The notes under the pieces: model-generated
What the model saw: only the letters and a program-made list of their open reading frames with translations
Databases searched by the model: none
Told to the model about the DNA's origin: nothing
Shown here: piece by piece, positions 23,348 to 34,324 of the stretch
How positions within the stretch are numbered: position 1 is the first letter of the stretch
How the letters are laid out: every line of letters starts with the position of its first letter
Made by a program: the position numbers and the translations under genes
Assembly (NCBI GenBank): GCA_015179045.1
Contig: WHUZ01000002.1
Coordinates: 1,674,001-1,738,000, forward strand
Direction: 5' to 3'
Source of the DNA: Kalaharituber pfeilii
Taxonomy: Eukaryota; Ascomycota; Pezizomycetes; Pezizales; Pezizaceae
Length of the DNA: 64,000 bases

Positions 23348-23952
23348 CTATGCTGTATTGCTATATCGACTGTTGCTGTATACTTCTGCACCCCCCTTAA
23401 GAATCCGCCCTATCCGCTCCACTACGACAACAGTCTCGCCATGCCTGTTGGTATATTTCCATTGTCTTTTTTTGATATCAGCTTTAGCAAACTCCAATTC
23501 CTTAATTACAGATTTGACATTGGCACATATATCATGCAGAGGAGTTTGCAGTAGTCCGGATGCAATTGGTGAATGAGATGAACCGGATGCTCTGGTTACG
23601 AGACTACCGGATGCTGAGGTAGCATCCACAGTTTGTACTTGTACTAATGGTAGTGGTGATGTCACAGTAGTAACTGGGCTCGCTGATATTTGTGCTGGCC
23701 GTGTTCGTGGGGTTGTCAAGGGGGGAGTATGCAAGAGCCTATCTGTTGAGGGAGGGGCACTAGAAGCCCTCCCGCGCCCCTCTATATTGCCGACAGGAGA
23801 TGTCGATCTTGACAAGCCTCTATAGAGAAGGGGAGTTAGCCTGAGGAGAGGTCGCCATTCTGTTTGAGAACTGACCTGTTACCAAACTTTTCCCAGACCT
23901 TTCTTGCCCTCTCGCGAAGCCCTGTTGGGCTTCTGGGATCATTTTTACCCAT
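23348..23952 (-). pseudogene. Truncated N-terminal fragment of a fungal NLR-like (STAND) protein
   Basis: Two minus-strand exons (23952-23876 and 23819-23348) join in phase across a 56-nt intron and give 182 aa starting MGKNDPRSPTGLRERARKVW. A Ser/Pro/Thr-rich stretch follows, then a helix-rich block containing KELEFAKADIKKRQWKYTNR and GETVVVVERIGRILK. In many fungal NACHT/NB-ARC proteins a similar W-K-F/Y-x-x-x-G-x-x-V block stands just before the nucleotide-binding domain. At a six-G run (plus-strand C at 23391-23396) the frame slips. If one base is skipped, the reading continues VQKYTATVDIAIQHSP, as expected for that family, before it runs into a poly(C) tract. No NACHT domain is found beyond. 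It is therefore a frameshifted, 3'-truncated copy. Family identity is from motif memory. Confidence 0.5.
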
Positions 23953-24083
23953 TTCAGATGAGTGGTGTCAATGCCACTACTTTTACGAGATGCAACGAAA
24001 ATAATAGTGAGAGCTTGGATAAGGAGCCTTGATTCACGTTGATGATATTGTAAGCGACGGCGATTGATGATTGTTTGTTGTAC

Positions 24084-24111
24084 TCAGCATCCGAATACTT
24101 TTTGAATCGGC
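24084..24111. mobile_element. Solo MITE end related to the 14258 element
   Basis: Read on the minus strand this gives GCCGATTCAAAAAGTATTCG followed by GATGCTGA. That matches the inverted repeat of the 14258-14351 element except for a handful of positions. No partner end is visible nearby. It lies about 130 nt upstream of the NLR-like fragment's start codon. Confidence 0.5.
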
Positions 24112-24886
24112 AAAGTTGAATGCTTGCACTTAGTCATCCTCCACCGCAAAATCCCCCACTGCACATATTTGGGACCATCCAGCGAGTATTGGATACAGAG
24201 ACGGAAAGGCGTTTTGTCATTACAAGATATTCTATTCATCAACTTACGAATGGTACGAGAGAGCTATAAACTTGAGCCTAGCAATCTCCAGTGGTCTTAT
24301 TGGAGTTAAAGGTTAGAACTGCACTACCTGGGCTGGAAGTACCGTACTCTACATCGTATAGCGCAAATGCAAGGAGACAAGCAGACGCATATCATGTGTA
24401 GAGTTATCAATAATACTAAACTGATACACCCACCGATGAGTCGTATTGTGATATAAAAAGGCTTGGGAATGATGAAGCATCAAAAGTGTAGTATACATGC
24501 ATTAGATGGCGCGAATTATTTGAATTAGATGTACGAGTACGTGAGAGGAGCATGACATTATAGCATTTGAATATATGTGCCTAGAGTAATTCGCCATAGC
24601 AAAAAGAAAGATGATCCTGAGTCTGCGCCTTACTCCCAGAATAGCCCCAAGCAAAGAGCACACGAAACAGTGTCCACAGTAAGTTTTTCCGTCTGATCCC
24701 ATTAAAACGATAGTAGGGCAAGCATAAACACATGAAATAGAACAAGGTAACTGGTGCTGATACCGCCATTGAAACAGGTATATATTATGTAGTTAATAAT
24801 TCGTTGCATTTCTTCAATTGCATAAGCATATCTGTTTAGCGCGCCAATATTGCATACACGAGACTTCGCATATTTAAACACGAATC
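24112..24886. other. Spacer downstream of VPS72
   Basis: AT-rich sequence with short motif-free ORFs on both strands. It is the presumed 3' flank of VPS72 (-). Nothing else is supported. Confidence 0.4.
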
Positions 24887-26727
24887 TCAAAGGAAGCCTT
24901 CAGGAACACCCTTGGCGGCCTCATCAGTAGGCCCCACGTATGCTTCAAGAAGCTGACTCCACCGGATTTGCCCGCTGCGGATTCGCTGGATTTGTTTGTA
25001 AGCCCAAATGTTTGCATACGGAATCCCCGTCTGCGGGTCCCGGAAGCGAGCGAGTTCGGAAGTGATATAGCAAACTTCCTGTTGGGGTTCTATATAGAAT
25101 TTGTTTCGTTAGCATTGAGTATCTAATATGAATGACATGTGAAACGGGAAAAAGAAATGAAAACAATGAAATTAAGTTGGCACCTACTTTCTCGTTTCAC
25201 GGCATAATTAGGAAATAACGTTTTGGTTATGCTATCTCTACTTTGAACTTGTGCGGCCTCAAAATTCTGCAGTATAACGAGGTTCCTAGTGGAATAATGT
25301 TTCGGAGGGGATAGCGGGTGCTCTGGCTGGTGAGCTTTTGATACAGGGTGAATTGGGATCTGTTTGCCAGTTCCATCAGGAAGGGAAGCATAATATAGTA
25401 TACCGTCCAGTGATGGGGCCGTAGGGTTTGAGAATGCAGGAGGTAAATTTTGCGGTTTTGGTGTACTATCGGCCGTCAAGTCCGAAATACTAGGCATTTG
25501 TCGAGTCTTTGTGGAAGTCGATTGTGTTTGCGTACTCGGAGCTGGATTCGGAGACGGCTGAGTGGAGGATTCCGGCCCTCTGGACGAGGCACCTTCTACT
25601 TCGTCTTCGGTAGTTTGCCCGCTTCCTTTATGAACAGGTTCCATCTTAGACTTCTGAGCTTTTGCCTTGGTACGTCCTCCCTTTCTCTTGTCCCTATCTT
25701 TTGCTTCCATATCTTTCACGTCCGGAATTTCTTCAATTAGGGATTTTCCCAACTTGACAACTCGTCCTTTTTCATCCCACTCAGCGCGGCCACTCCACCA
25801 TCTAACAACAGCTCCAGTCAACTGCCGGTTGTGTAGAGCCGCTAATCGAGCTCGCTGTTGCTCTGCCCTAGCAGCTTCACTTTCTTCCCACGAATTCAAG
25901 CTTTTTCGATTCATTTCTTCTGTTTTTTTTGCTTCCTCTAACCGTTCAGCTTGTGTCATCTCTCGTTTTGGATTTTCCTTTTGCTTCTTCTTAGCGGCTG
26001 CCTCCATTAGCGCTATGGTGTGCAATCTCCGGGCTTCTGACTCCTTCAACCGCTGATGCGTAACGGCTCTGTTTTGTAGAGATAGTTTTCGTGAGGAGGA
26101 CCGCGTTGGACCTTCCGTTGGTATCCATGATATTCTCTCACTTTTCTTTCTGTGCTTGTTGAGTGCCGCCTCTGATGGTGTCAATTGACCACCTGTGCTG
26201 CTAGGAGTGGCGTCTCCGCTGTCCTCTATGATAGTGACTTTCTTCTTTGGAGCAGCTGCTCTCGGTTGCTTGAAAAAGGCCTCTGGTGCCTTTCGCTTTT
26301 TAGCCTTCTCCGCCCGTATTTGTGCTTGTAACTCAGCTTCTCCAGACAAATCCTCTTGGCCATCTACACCTCCATCTCCATTGCCTTCTTCATCCTCCGA
26401 GGATGACTCCAATTGCAAATCACTCAATCCAGCCTCTTCCTCTTCAACTTCGAAGTCTACATCGTTCTCCGGCTCCTCAAATAATAGCTCCAGCTCATCA
26501 TCTTTGCTTGCTTCTTTGTCGAGAAGACTGGCAAGTCGGTTACCTGCTGTAGCACGCTTTTGCCGCCCAGCAATAAGTGACTCCACTTCTGGTATTTCGA
26601 TGGGCTGGTCCACTTCTTGTCCAACAACATTGGTATCAATATCTGAGTCCGAATGCTCAGAGGCGGCAGTCCCATGCTTGTTTGGGGGACGGCTGTGGTT
26701 TCTTTTCCGGCAGGCACGTTTAGGCAT
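24887..26727 (-). CDS. VPS72: SWR1-complex subunit Vps72/Swc2 (YL1 family)
   Basis: Swc2/YL1 binds H2A.Z-H2B and helps the SWR1 remodeller install H2A.Z in chromatin. Minus-strand exons are 26727-25188 and 25089-24887 (580 aa). The N-terminal YL1 domain begins after the basic start with AGRQKRATAGNRLASLLDKE, followed by the acidic histone-binding stretch EPENDVDFEVEEEEAGLSDL. A long basic middle follows, with TRSSSRKLSLQNRAVTHQRL. The second exon carries the small C-terminal YL1_C domain: CYITSELARFRDPQTGIPYA then IWAYKQIQRIRSG. The splice (CGA GAA A / AA CCC) is in phase and restores that domain. The upstream in-frame TTG at 26772 is not used; the first ATG is MPKRACRKR. Confidence 0.95.
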
Positions 26728-26936
26728 TATAGAAACTCTGTGGACATGAGGATTTGGTGCGGCCGTAAGCAACTCTATTAAGATAAAATGTTATGTAGCG
26801 GCTTATATAATCACTTGGCATTGTGTTTCTCCCCCACGCACAGTCACGCCCTCGCCCCCCTCCCCTGCCGGAGCCCTGCCCCACCAATTTTCTCCATGTC
26901 CAGTACTTAAGCCCCTCTTGCTCCTCCGCTGCAACA
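26728..26936. promoter_or_regulatory. Short bidirectional promoter between VPS72 and mS35
   Basis: 209 nt separate the two divergent start codons. It is C-rich on the plus strand (CCCCCACGC, CGCCCCCCTCCCC). No individual motif is assigned. Confidence 0.4.
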
Positions 26937-28116
26937 ATGCCTCCTCGACTACGACGCCCATCTCCGTCATGTAAAGTATCCACCACTTCATCGCAATGCT
27001 CTGTAACCGCACCAGCAAGATGCGCCTTCTCCACTTCCTCTACCCTGGCTAGAAAGCAAACCAAAATGCGGCGAGAGTTCTTTGAATGGCTCAACGGGCC
27101 GGGCGCTGTTTTCCAGAAGCCCCCGCCAGGAAATCACAACTACCTCACTGACTATGATACCACTACTGGAAAACCCAAGGAGATCCCTCGCAGGCCAACT
27201 CCATTTCCACTAAATCCATTCTTCGTATCGACGCCAGTGCTAAGCGATGAGCTTGCGAATGAGGTTTACAGAAGAGCCATTCAGGTGGGGAAGAGCGTCC
27301 GAATGGTGAGTGCGGAGTTGAACATATCGCTAGAGAGAGTAGCCGCAATTGTGCGTCTAAAGACCATTGAGAAGCGGTGGGAGGAGGAGGTAAGAAGCAA
27401 CGAATCTCCTTTCCCAATCTATTGCAATTGCGAGTTGAGATTGTTCTTCCTCTTCCTGTGGGGTATTATGATGAGTAAAAACAAAAAATCGATTAGTCTT
27501 GAAGACAACTACATGGTTACAACATACTTTAACCCTCTGAAAGGCCCAAAACTCGTAGATTGCAAAAATTCGCATGTTTCTTCATACGATTTGCTAACCT
27601 CCCTCCGCAATAAAGGGAAAACCTCTTAAACCTTTCCTTACAAAGGCCATACACTCGATGCTACCCGTTACGAAATTTGCAGGAGGCCTGGGTGGTACCC
27701 ATGAGCCCATCAACGACCTCCCATCTCATTCGCGGACTCACGTTCAACACTTTGTTCCCGTCTCCGAATCCCGCGCTTTTACCCGCGCCGACGCCGGCGC
27801 CGAATTCGGCATTCCTTCTGCGGATGAAATGATTCCTCATCCCGAGCTCATCGTTGAAGAGAAAGAAAAGCTGCAATTTAATCCTGAGGAACGACGAAAG
27901 CGGGCTGAAGAGAAGGAGAGAGAGGAGGCTGCGAAGAAAAGGGAAGAGGAAGCGAAGCGATTAGCAAGAGAAAAGCAAAACGAAATTATACTGGAGCGTG
28001 GAAGATGGAGGTGGAAAATACAATCGGCAGAGACAGGCAAGGTTGGATACAGATATGGTGTGCCGCACGAAGATAGGAAGAGGGGGCAGGTCAAGATTCC
28101 AACAAGAGTGGATTGA
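26937..28116 (+). CDS. RSM24: Mitochondrial small ribosomal subunit protein mS35 (Rsm24/Bot1 family)
   Basis: Component of the mitochondrial small ribosomal subunit. Exons 26937-27389 and 27616-28116 join in phase and give 317 aa. The N-terminus is rich in Arg/Ser/Thr and lacks acids, as in a mitochondrial presequence. The conserved core begins RREFFEWLNGPGAVFQKPPP, then NYLTDYDTTTGKPKEIPRRP. A winged-helix-like section with QVGKSVRMVSAELNISLERV and AAIVRLKTIEKRW follows. After the intron, GKPLKPFLTKAIHSML and later a charged helix (about residues 225-275) lead to the basic C-terminus ending QVKIPTRVD. The intron contains a TGCTAAC branch site. It is divergent from VPS72, with start codons only 209 nt apart. 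Confidence 0.88.
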
Positions 28117-28618
28117 TTCCGACATCTTTGTTTTTAACCATGTTGTAAGATAGTTCTTGTTGCTCATATCTGGGTGTGTATATGCATACATTTTTCATTC
28201 AAAGCAGCACAATTCACAAGTGGTAATCCAATTAACGGAGGAGGGGGATACATTTTCACAAACTCCTCATATCCTGTTACTCATGAAAACGAGACAGGCC
28301 GCATAGACTTTCAATGTGAAGTTTAATGTGAAGCTCAATGCGCTTTTATCCCATATCCATTGCCATTCATATTTACACTTCCCACTGACTGCTGGTATCA
28401 TATATATTTTTTACTGATGCTGCCTTTGGTCATTTCTTCTATTGCTTGTATTAGCGCTATAATCTATGATGCGCTTAGCAAGCTTCCACACTGTAATGCT
28501 CAATCGCAGTTCCATTGCCAACGCACCTCTTGAACGTAATACCGGCACAGTACAACTTTTCCACTCCCTTAATCAATGTAACTCACCCACCTGTTCCCTC
28601 TCTCAACAGTGGCCTCCG
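28117..28618. other. Convergent 3' spacer between mS35 and the complex I subunit gene
   Basis: 500 nt of AT-rich DNA between two convergent stop codons. An inverted-looking GTGAAG..TTAATGTGAAGC duplication at 28315-28335 is minor. No gene. Confidence 0.4.
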
Positions 28619-28945
28619 TTATTCCTCATCATCGTCATAGCCCGTCAACGGTACCCTCGGTCGATTCGGCACTACCCACTGATGAGCGCTCATGATCTTC
28701 CCCAAAACAGACTCTTCGCAACGAAAGATCGTTGCACTAATGACCCTTGGTTACTTACACGGATACGTCAAAGGCACCTGCGGCGAGTTCTCGTATCCCA
28801 ACTTCTTCCTTATGTAAGGCACACCGACAAGGATGAACGGCGAGACGCCACCAATGACGACGGACCAGTACAGTGCGGGGAACTGGTGGGAGGCGTAGCG
28901 GAGATAGCGGATGGGGTTCTGGAAGAATTGCGGAACGGGCGCCAT
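28619..28945 (-). CDS. nuo9.5: NADH:ubiquinone oxidoreductase 9.5 kDa subunit
   Basis: Small accessory subunit of mitochondrial complex I. Minus-strand exons are 28945-28759 and 28671-28619, joined across an 87-nt intron in phase, giving 79 aa, close to the 9.5 kDa family size. It begins MAPVPQFFQNPIRYLRYASH. A single hydrophobic span follows (YWSVVIGGVSPFILVGVPYI), then RKKLGYENSPQVPLTYP. The second exon supplies LPNRPRVPLTGYDDDEE. The acceptor GTAG/TG was chosen because it restores the LTYPLPNRPR continuity. The alternative nearby AG three codons upstream shifts the frame. Confidence 0.92.
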
Positions 28946-31119
28946 GGTGGGGGATGTTGTGTGGTAGGACGCAACGGCGCAGCGGTGGTGATGATTTCAA
29001 TGGACTGATGATGTTGGTGAAGTTCTAGTCTCATGGTTACGTTGGGTCTCGAGTACAATGGAGCAGGATGAGTAAGCGAAATGGAGCATGGGAGATAAGG
29101 GTAAGTACCAATTAGTCTCATGCCACTTGCGATCACGTTATAAACGGGGAGAGTAAACAGGAAACACGCCATGCGATCGTTTATAGCCTTTGGACATATC
29201 AGTTTTGTGAAAAAAAATATATATAATTTATGCTCAAAGGTATCGTATTATGGCTTCAACATTTACATCATAGACTCTCATAAGAGTTCATGATACTAAT
29301 CATGCAGGAAAAGGAAACATGCAGAAGTTGCCTGTAGATTATCTCTCCGGATCCCCATATTCTATCCCAGTTGGTGCCTAACTTTTCTACAGCACGTACC
29401 AGTCGAATCGAGTTTTTTTGGGGAAGAAAAAAAAAAAAAATTTTCCGAATTCCTCAGACTCATTAAGAAAAGCCCTTATGTGCCCACTTGAAGGTTGTTG
29501 GAATTGATTTCAGACTTTTCCCGCCGAGCAAGTTACAAACCTGGCCCGTCTAAAACCCTCATGCTCCCATGCACCTGCAAGCCCCATAGAATATCCGCAA
29601 GCGTCCCAGTGTGTTTTCTTGTGCGAGATAACACAGCCCCTCGCTTTAGAATTAATCGCCAAACGTAGCCAGGCATCACCCCTGTACCTTATAAAATAAC
29701 CTCCTCTAGTACTTACTAGCAAATTCTTTGCAACTTGAAACTCTATCTGCTCATACAATAGTAGGAATGGTAGCAATAGTACTGTTAGTACTATATTATA
29801 ATACATGGTAGTAACAGCCTGAGATCTGTAATATATCACTGTATGTTCCTGTAGCAAGATATTGTATATAACTAAGAAATTGAGCGTTTTCTGGATACTA
29901 TAATAAAAAATTCTTATAAGTGCAAATAGCTCTTAAGGGGATTCAAATTGAAGCCAGAGCATAGTAGAATGTATGAAATAAATCTTCTATATATTCATGG
30001 AGCCAATTTTTAGGATATAAACTTATTTGGTATATTCTAAATTCTGTACTAGCATATGTAAAGGAGGTGGTAAACGCGGAGAGTTACCGTCCGCCAGGCC
30101 AAAAAGGACACTTGACTAGCTATGCTCGCTAGTCCTCTGCATAGCTCATAGCACTCATGTATGCGACTGCGACGCCGTCGCCATCGGCTGTCGCATATCG
30201 CCTGCGTCACATATGCGCATTACTGTATGCGCGCGTGCATCCACCGACCGCCCCACCTACGGTTGCGGTGAGCCCGTAACAGAGAGGGGGGGTTTTGACA
30301 AGACAAAACTGCAATGCAGTAGTAATACTTACTAGACAAGAAAAATAAGTATTTGGAAAGGAGATATATACATACTTATTTATGTGATATGCAGTTTTTA
30401 GCATAAACTAGCATATTTTTGTATGCTTGGCTGTCGATAGCCATAAGAAGGGTGTCCAAATTTATTATGTAAGAAGTATTTGGACAGCTGACATAATGAA
30501 TCTGGATCTTCCCGTGCTGGAGGAATGCTGCTGTGCGAGCTGGAGCGGCTGTCTACCATGAACGCTGGCTGGGCCCGCAAACTGGGCTCGATACCGGGCA
30601 CCAGCGCAGCTCCTGTTCTCTGCCCACGTGGTGGGCCATTCCACCGGTGCAGCGCGCTGAGCGCTGCTGAAACAGCTCTGCGCATACAACGCGCGCAGAT
30701 CCCTTGGCCTCAACGCGTCTCCAGTGGCATACGCTGCCGTACTGGCGCTGCTCGAGAGCGCAGCAGTATCCGTAAGCTCCCACCCCAACAAATCCACGCA
30801 GCCACGTGCCAGCCTCTCGTTGCTTTCGCATTACTAATATCTGACCTAATCACCTCACCACCGCGTTATCGATAACGCATTAGAATTACGCGTCGTACCG
30901 CATACTTTATTATACACACGTTCCCCCCCCCCAACCCCCGGCATGCATGGCTACCAGTAGAAGTCTTGGCAGAACTTTAGCGGGTCTGTAGGCAAACCAA
31001 ACCTAGCAGCCACCTCCAAATTCACCTCTACCTCAACCTCCCCCTACCCCCCCGTCCAAATCCACTTCGTCAGTCAACACTCTCCAGGTCTGCAATTATC
31101 ACTCACTTGCAAAAAACCA
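28946..31119. other. Spacer with AT-rich part and a GC-rich island before NTR1
   Basis: The first half is AT-rich with small motif-free ORFs. From about 30500 to 30800 composition changes to a CpG-rich, GC-rich island with overlapping but unconserved ORFs, then an ACGCGT box at 30713-30718 and another at 30888-30893. A short hairpin TGTCCAAAT..ATTTGGACA is at about 30441-30474. The last 150 nt are C-rich promoter-like sequence. No gene is supported. Confidence 0.4.
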
Positions 31120-34100
31120 ATGCCGCGCAAAAAAGACTACCTCGACGCCTACTCTACCTCCAGCTCGGAGGACGACGACGAGCTAGATCCTGCACTCGCA
31201 GACGACAACGGCACCGGCGAGTTCCACAGCCACCATCGCCGAAAGCGGAGGCGGACGGGGCAGGAGGCGCGGGATGACGCGGCTCTCGGCGTATTTGGCA
31301 GTGATAGCGAGTATGAGGACGAGGGGTACCGGAGAAGAGGGAAGAGTTCGAGGCCGTTGAGGGCGAAGGGGGTGGGGTTTGTGAAGCAGGGGGAGGTTGA
31401 GGGAGAGGAGGGGGAGGATGAGGAGGATGAGGAGGATGAGGAGATAGACAAAGAGCAAGAGAGTGTGAAGGAGGATTTGGGAACCTTTGCTGGTTTGAGA
31501 GGCAAGACGGCTGCAGAGGATCAAGACGAAGATGAAGACGAAGATGCCCCACGGATCGGCTTAGGCGGTGCCGGAGGAATCGGCCGAACAATGGCAAGCA
31601 GAGGCCTTGGCGCTGCATACCCCGACGACGATGTCGACCAGCCCAACGAAGAAGAGCGACCGCGCCTTGGATTTGGCGGAGGACGGGGTTCCCTATTCAA
31701 AGGTTTCATGAAAGCCAGTACCGGAAGAGCTGGCTCGACCGGCCCCAGCTCCGGCGATAGCACCCCTCAGGCAGTCGCTTCCGGCGCCGAAACTCCAGGG
31801 ACTGACCACCGTGGACTCGGGTTCAATGCTCCAGTCCCCTCCGCTGTAGCTGGCCCCAAAGGTCTAGGTGCCTCCAATTTCGAATCTCCCCTTGGCCCCG
31901 GCTTCGTCTCCTCCTTTGCGCGTAAACGGCTTCAGGAGCCCGTTGCCTTTTCCTCTCCAAGAGAAGCTACAGCCCCAGTTGTCGCGCGTCCGTCTTTCAC
32001 TGATTCAACCCAGCACCCCCATGGAAAGAGGAAGGGCCATGGTGTTGGTGGCGCTGGCGCCCAAATGCCATCAATCAACTCGAATAGCTTTGCGGCGCGG
32101 ATGATGGCAAAGATGGGGTACGTCCCGGGGCAGGGTCTTGGGTCTCAAGGTCAGGGTATACTGACTCCGATTGAGGTCAAGGTTCGACCGCAGGGTGTTG
32201 GTGTTGGCGCGATCAAAGAGAAGACGGAGCAGGCGAAGGCGGAGGCACGAAGAGCTGCTGCGTTGAGGGGAGAGGTGTTGAGTGAGTCTGAGAGCGAGAA
32301 GGAAAGGAAGGCGAGGAAGGCGAAGAAGGCGAAGAAGGAAACGACTGCCAGTTTTACGGGACCAAGTAAGAAGAAGGAGAAGGCGAAGTTCAAGACGGCA
32401 GACGAGATTGAAAAGAGCGCGGCGGGGCTCAAGGTGCCGAATGTACTCAAGAACATCGTGGACATGACGGGACCGGAGGCAAAGGTGCTTGTATCCGTCT
32501 CCGGGCTCTTTTCTTCCGCGGCGCAACAAGTTCAGAAGTCTCCCGAGGAGGAGGAACGGCTGAAGCTTGCTCGGATGGCAAGACGGGACCTAGAAAGCTT
32601 CGCGGCAGAGTGGAAGGGCATACAAGAGAAGAAAGCCTATATTGACATGGAGGAGCTGCGGCTTACGAAGGAAGTTGACGAGCAGACTGAGCAGATTCAG
32701 AGGCTGTCGTCAGTGCTGGAGCTGGTAGAGAAGTTGAGTAATGTGAGCTTGGATGATGGGGATGAGGGCAGGACGGGGGCAGAGGAAGAGGAGAAGGCGA
32801 TAATCAATTTGGTAGAAAAGTTGGAGACACTACAGTTCCAGTTCAAGAATGAAGTTGAGGTGTACAAGCTGTCGGAGGTGGCGGTTGCTGCTATAGTTCC
32901 ATTGGTGAATACCCTCGCCCCCATTCCCCAGCTTCTCTAATATTACTACATTTATGTACAATATATGCTAACTTCTAACACATCAGTTTAAACAATCCAT
33001 GGCCACCTGGAACCCCCTCATTGACCCCTTTCACCTCACAGAACCACTCCGCCGCCTTAATCCCCTTCTCAAAATAAAAAACAAAGATGATATCTCTACA
33101 CGCTACCACAAGCGGGGGCGTCTTGACAAGCCTAACAAAACCGCAACCTACTACGAATCCCTCATCTACAACCTATGGCTCCCGCGTGTCCGCTCCATAA
33201 TTAATAACCATTGGGACGTACATGATCCCGCTCCAGTACTAAATCTTCTCGAGGCATGGGAGCCATTGTTGCCTCCGTTTGTGACGGCGAACATATTAAA
33301 TCAGCTGATCATGCCGAAGCTTAAGGCGGCAATAACGGCGTGGAATCCAAGGATTGAAACCAGTGCTAGTAGCTCCAAAAAGAAGCGCACAGCTGTGACA
33401 GCACCCCCACCGCATATCTGGATCTTTCCGTGGCTACCACATGTTAGTACCCAGACGCACCTTCCCGGGATCCTTACGGACATCAAACAGAAGTTCACAG
33501 CCCTGTTGTCTACCCACCCACTTGCCTCAGGTCCTATTCAAGGCCTCCCAGAATGGACTGAGCTCCTCGGCGCCAATGTAATTGAGACTCTACTCATCCG
33601 TCACTTGCTCCCCCGGCTTGCCCTACTTCTCCGCACCGACTTTTCCGTCAACCCCGCGGACCAAGACATGCTCCCTCTCGACACGCTGTGGCGGTGGAAA
33701 GATGGATTTAGGGTGTCCACCCTCGCGCAACTACTCAAGGCAGAGGTCTTCCCTAAGTGGCTTGGGACTCTCCACATGTGGCTCACCACCAAGGGTGTCG
33801 TACTGAGTGAGGTGAGCCAGTGGTATCAGTTTTGGCAGGAAGTCGTGCCGGAGGACGTCCGGGCTTCACCAATGGTCACTGCGGAGTTTGAGAAGGGTCT
33901 GGATATGATCAATTTGGCGATGGATTTGGGGCCGGGGTCGGAGAGGGCGAGGAGGGAGCTACCGTTACCGGAGGCGGGGCCTGCAAAGCCGATCAAAACG
34001 GCGGATGAGGCGAGCCGAAAGCAGAAGGCCCGGGAGAAGGACAAAGAACGGGAGAGAGCCAAGAAGATTGTGGTTGCGGAGCAGGTGTCCTTCAGGGACG

Positions 34101-34324
34101 CTGTGGAGGATTGGTGCGCAGAGAATAATCTACTTTTGATACCGCTCAGGAAAGCGGATGAGAGCTCAGGACAGCCGTTGTTCAGGATTACGGCGAGCGC
34201 GAGCGGGGGCGGAGGAGTGGTGGTGTATTTCAAAGGAGATGTTGTCTGGGGACAGAGTAAAAAGAATAGGGAGAAGTTTGAGCCAATGGCGCTAGATCAG
34301 GTTTTGGAGAGGGTTGGGGGATAG
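31120..34324 (+). CDS. NTR1: Spliceosome disassembly factor Ntr1/Spp382 (TFIP11 family, G-patch protein)
   Basis: Activates the DEAH helicase Prp43 to release lariat introns and dismantle post-splicing complexes. Exons 31120-32904 and 32987-34324 join in phase, removing an 82-nt intron with a TGCTAAC branch site; total 1040 aa. N-terminal acidic TIP_N region with AYSTSSSEDDDELDPA and GLGFNAPVP-type patches. G-patch at about residues 322-365: NSFAARMMAKMGYVPGQGLG then SQGQGILTPIEVK. Coiled coil near residues 510-560. The GCFC domain is in exon 2: FKQSMATWNPLIDPFHL, YYESLIYNLWLPRVRSIINN, HIWIFPWLPHV. The C-terminus has FRDAVEDWCAENNLLLIPLR. Without the splice the gene would look like two adjacent ORFs. 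Confidence 0.95.

Noticed and set aside
31149..32529. Several long minus-strand ORFs over NTR1
   Set aside because: Antisense shadows of the charged NTR1 coding sequence.
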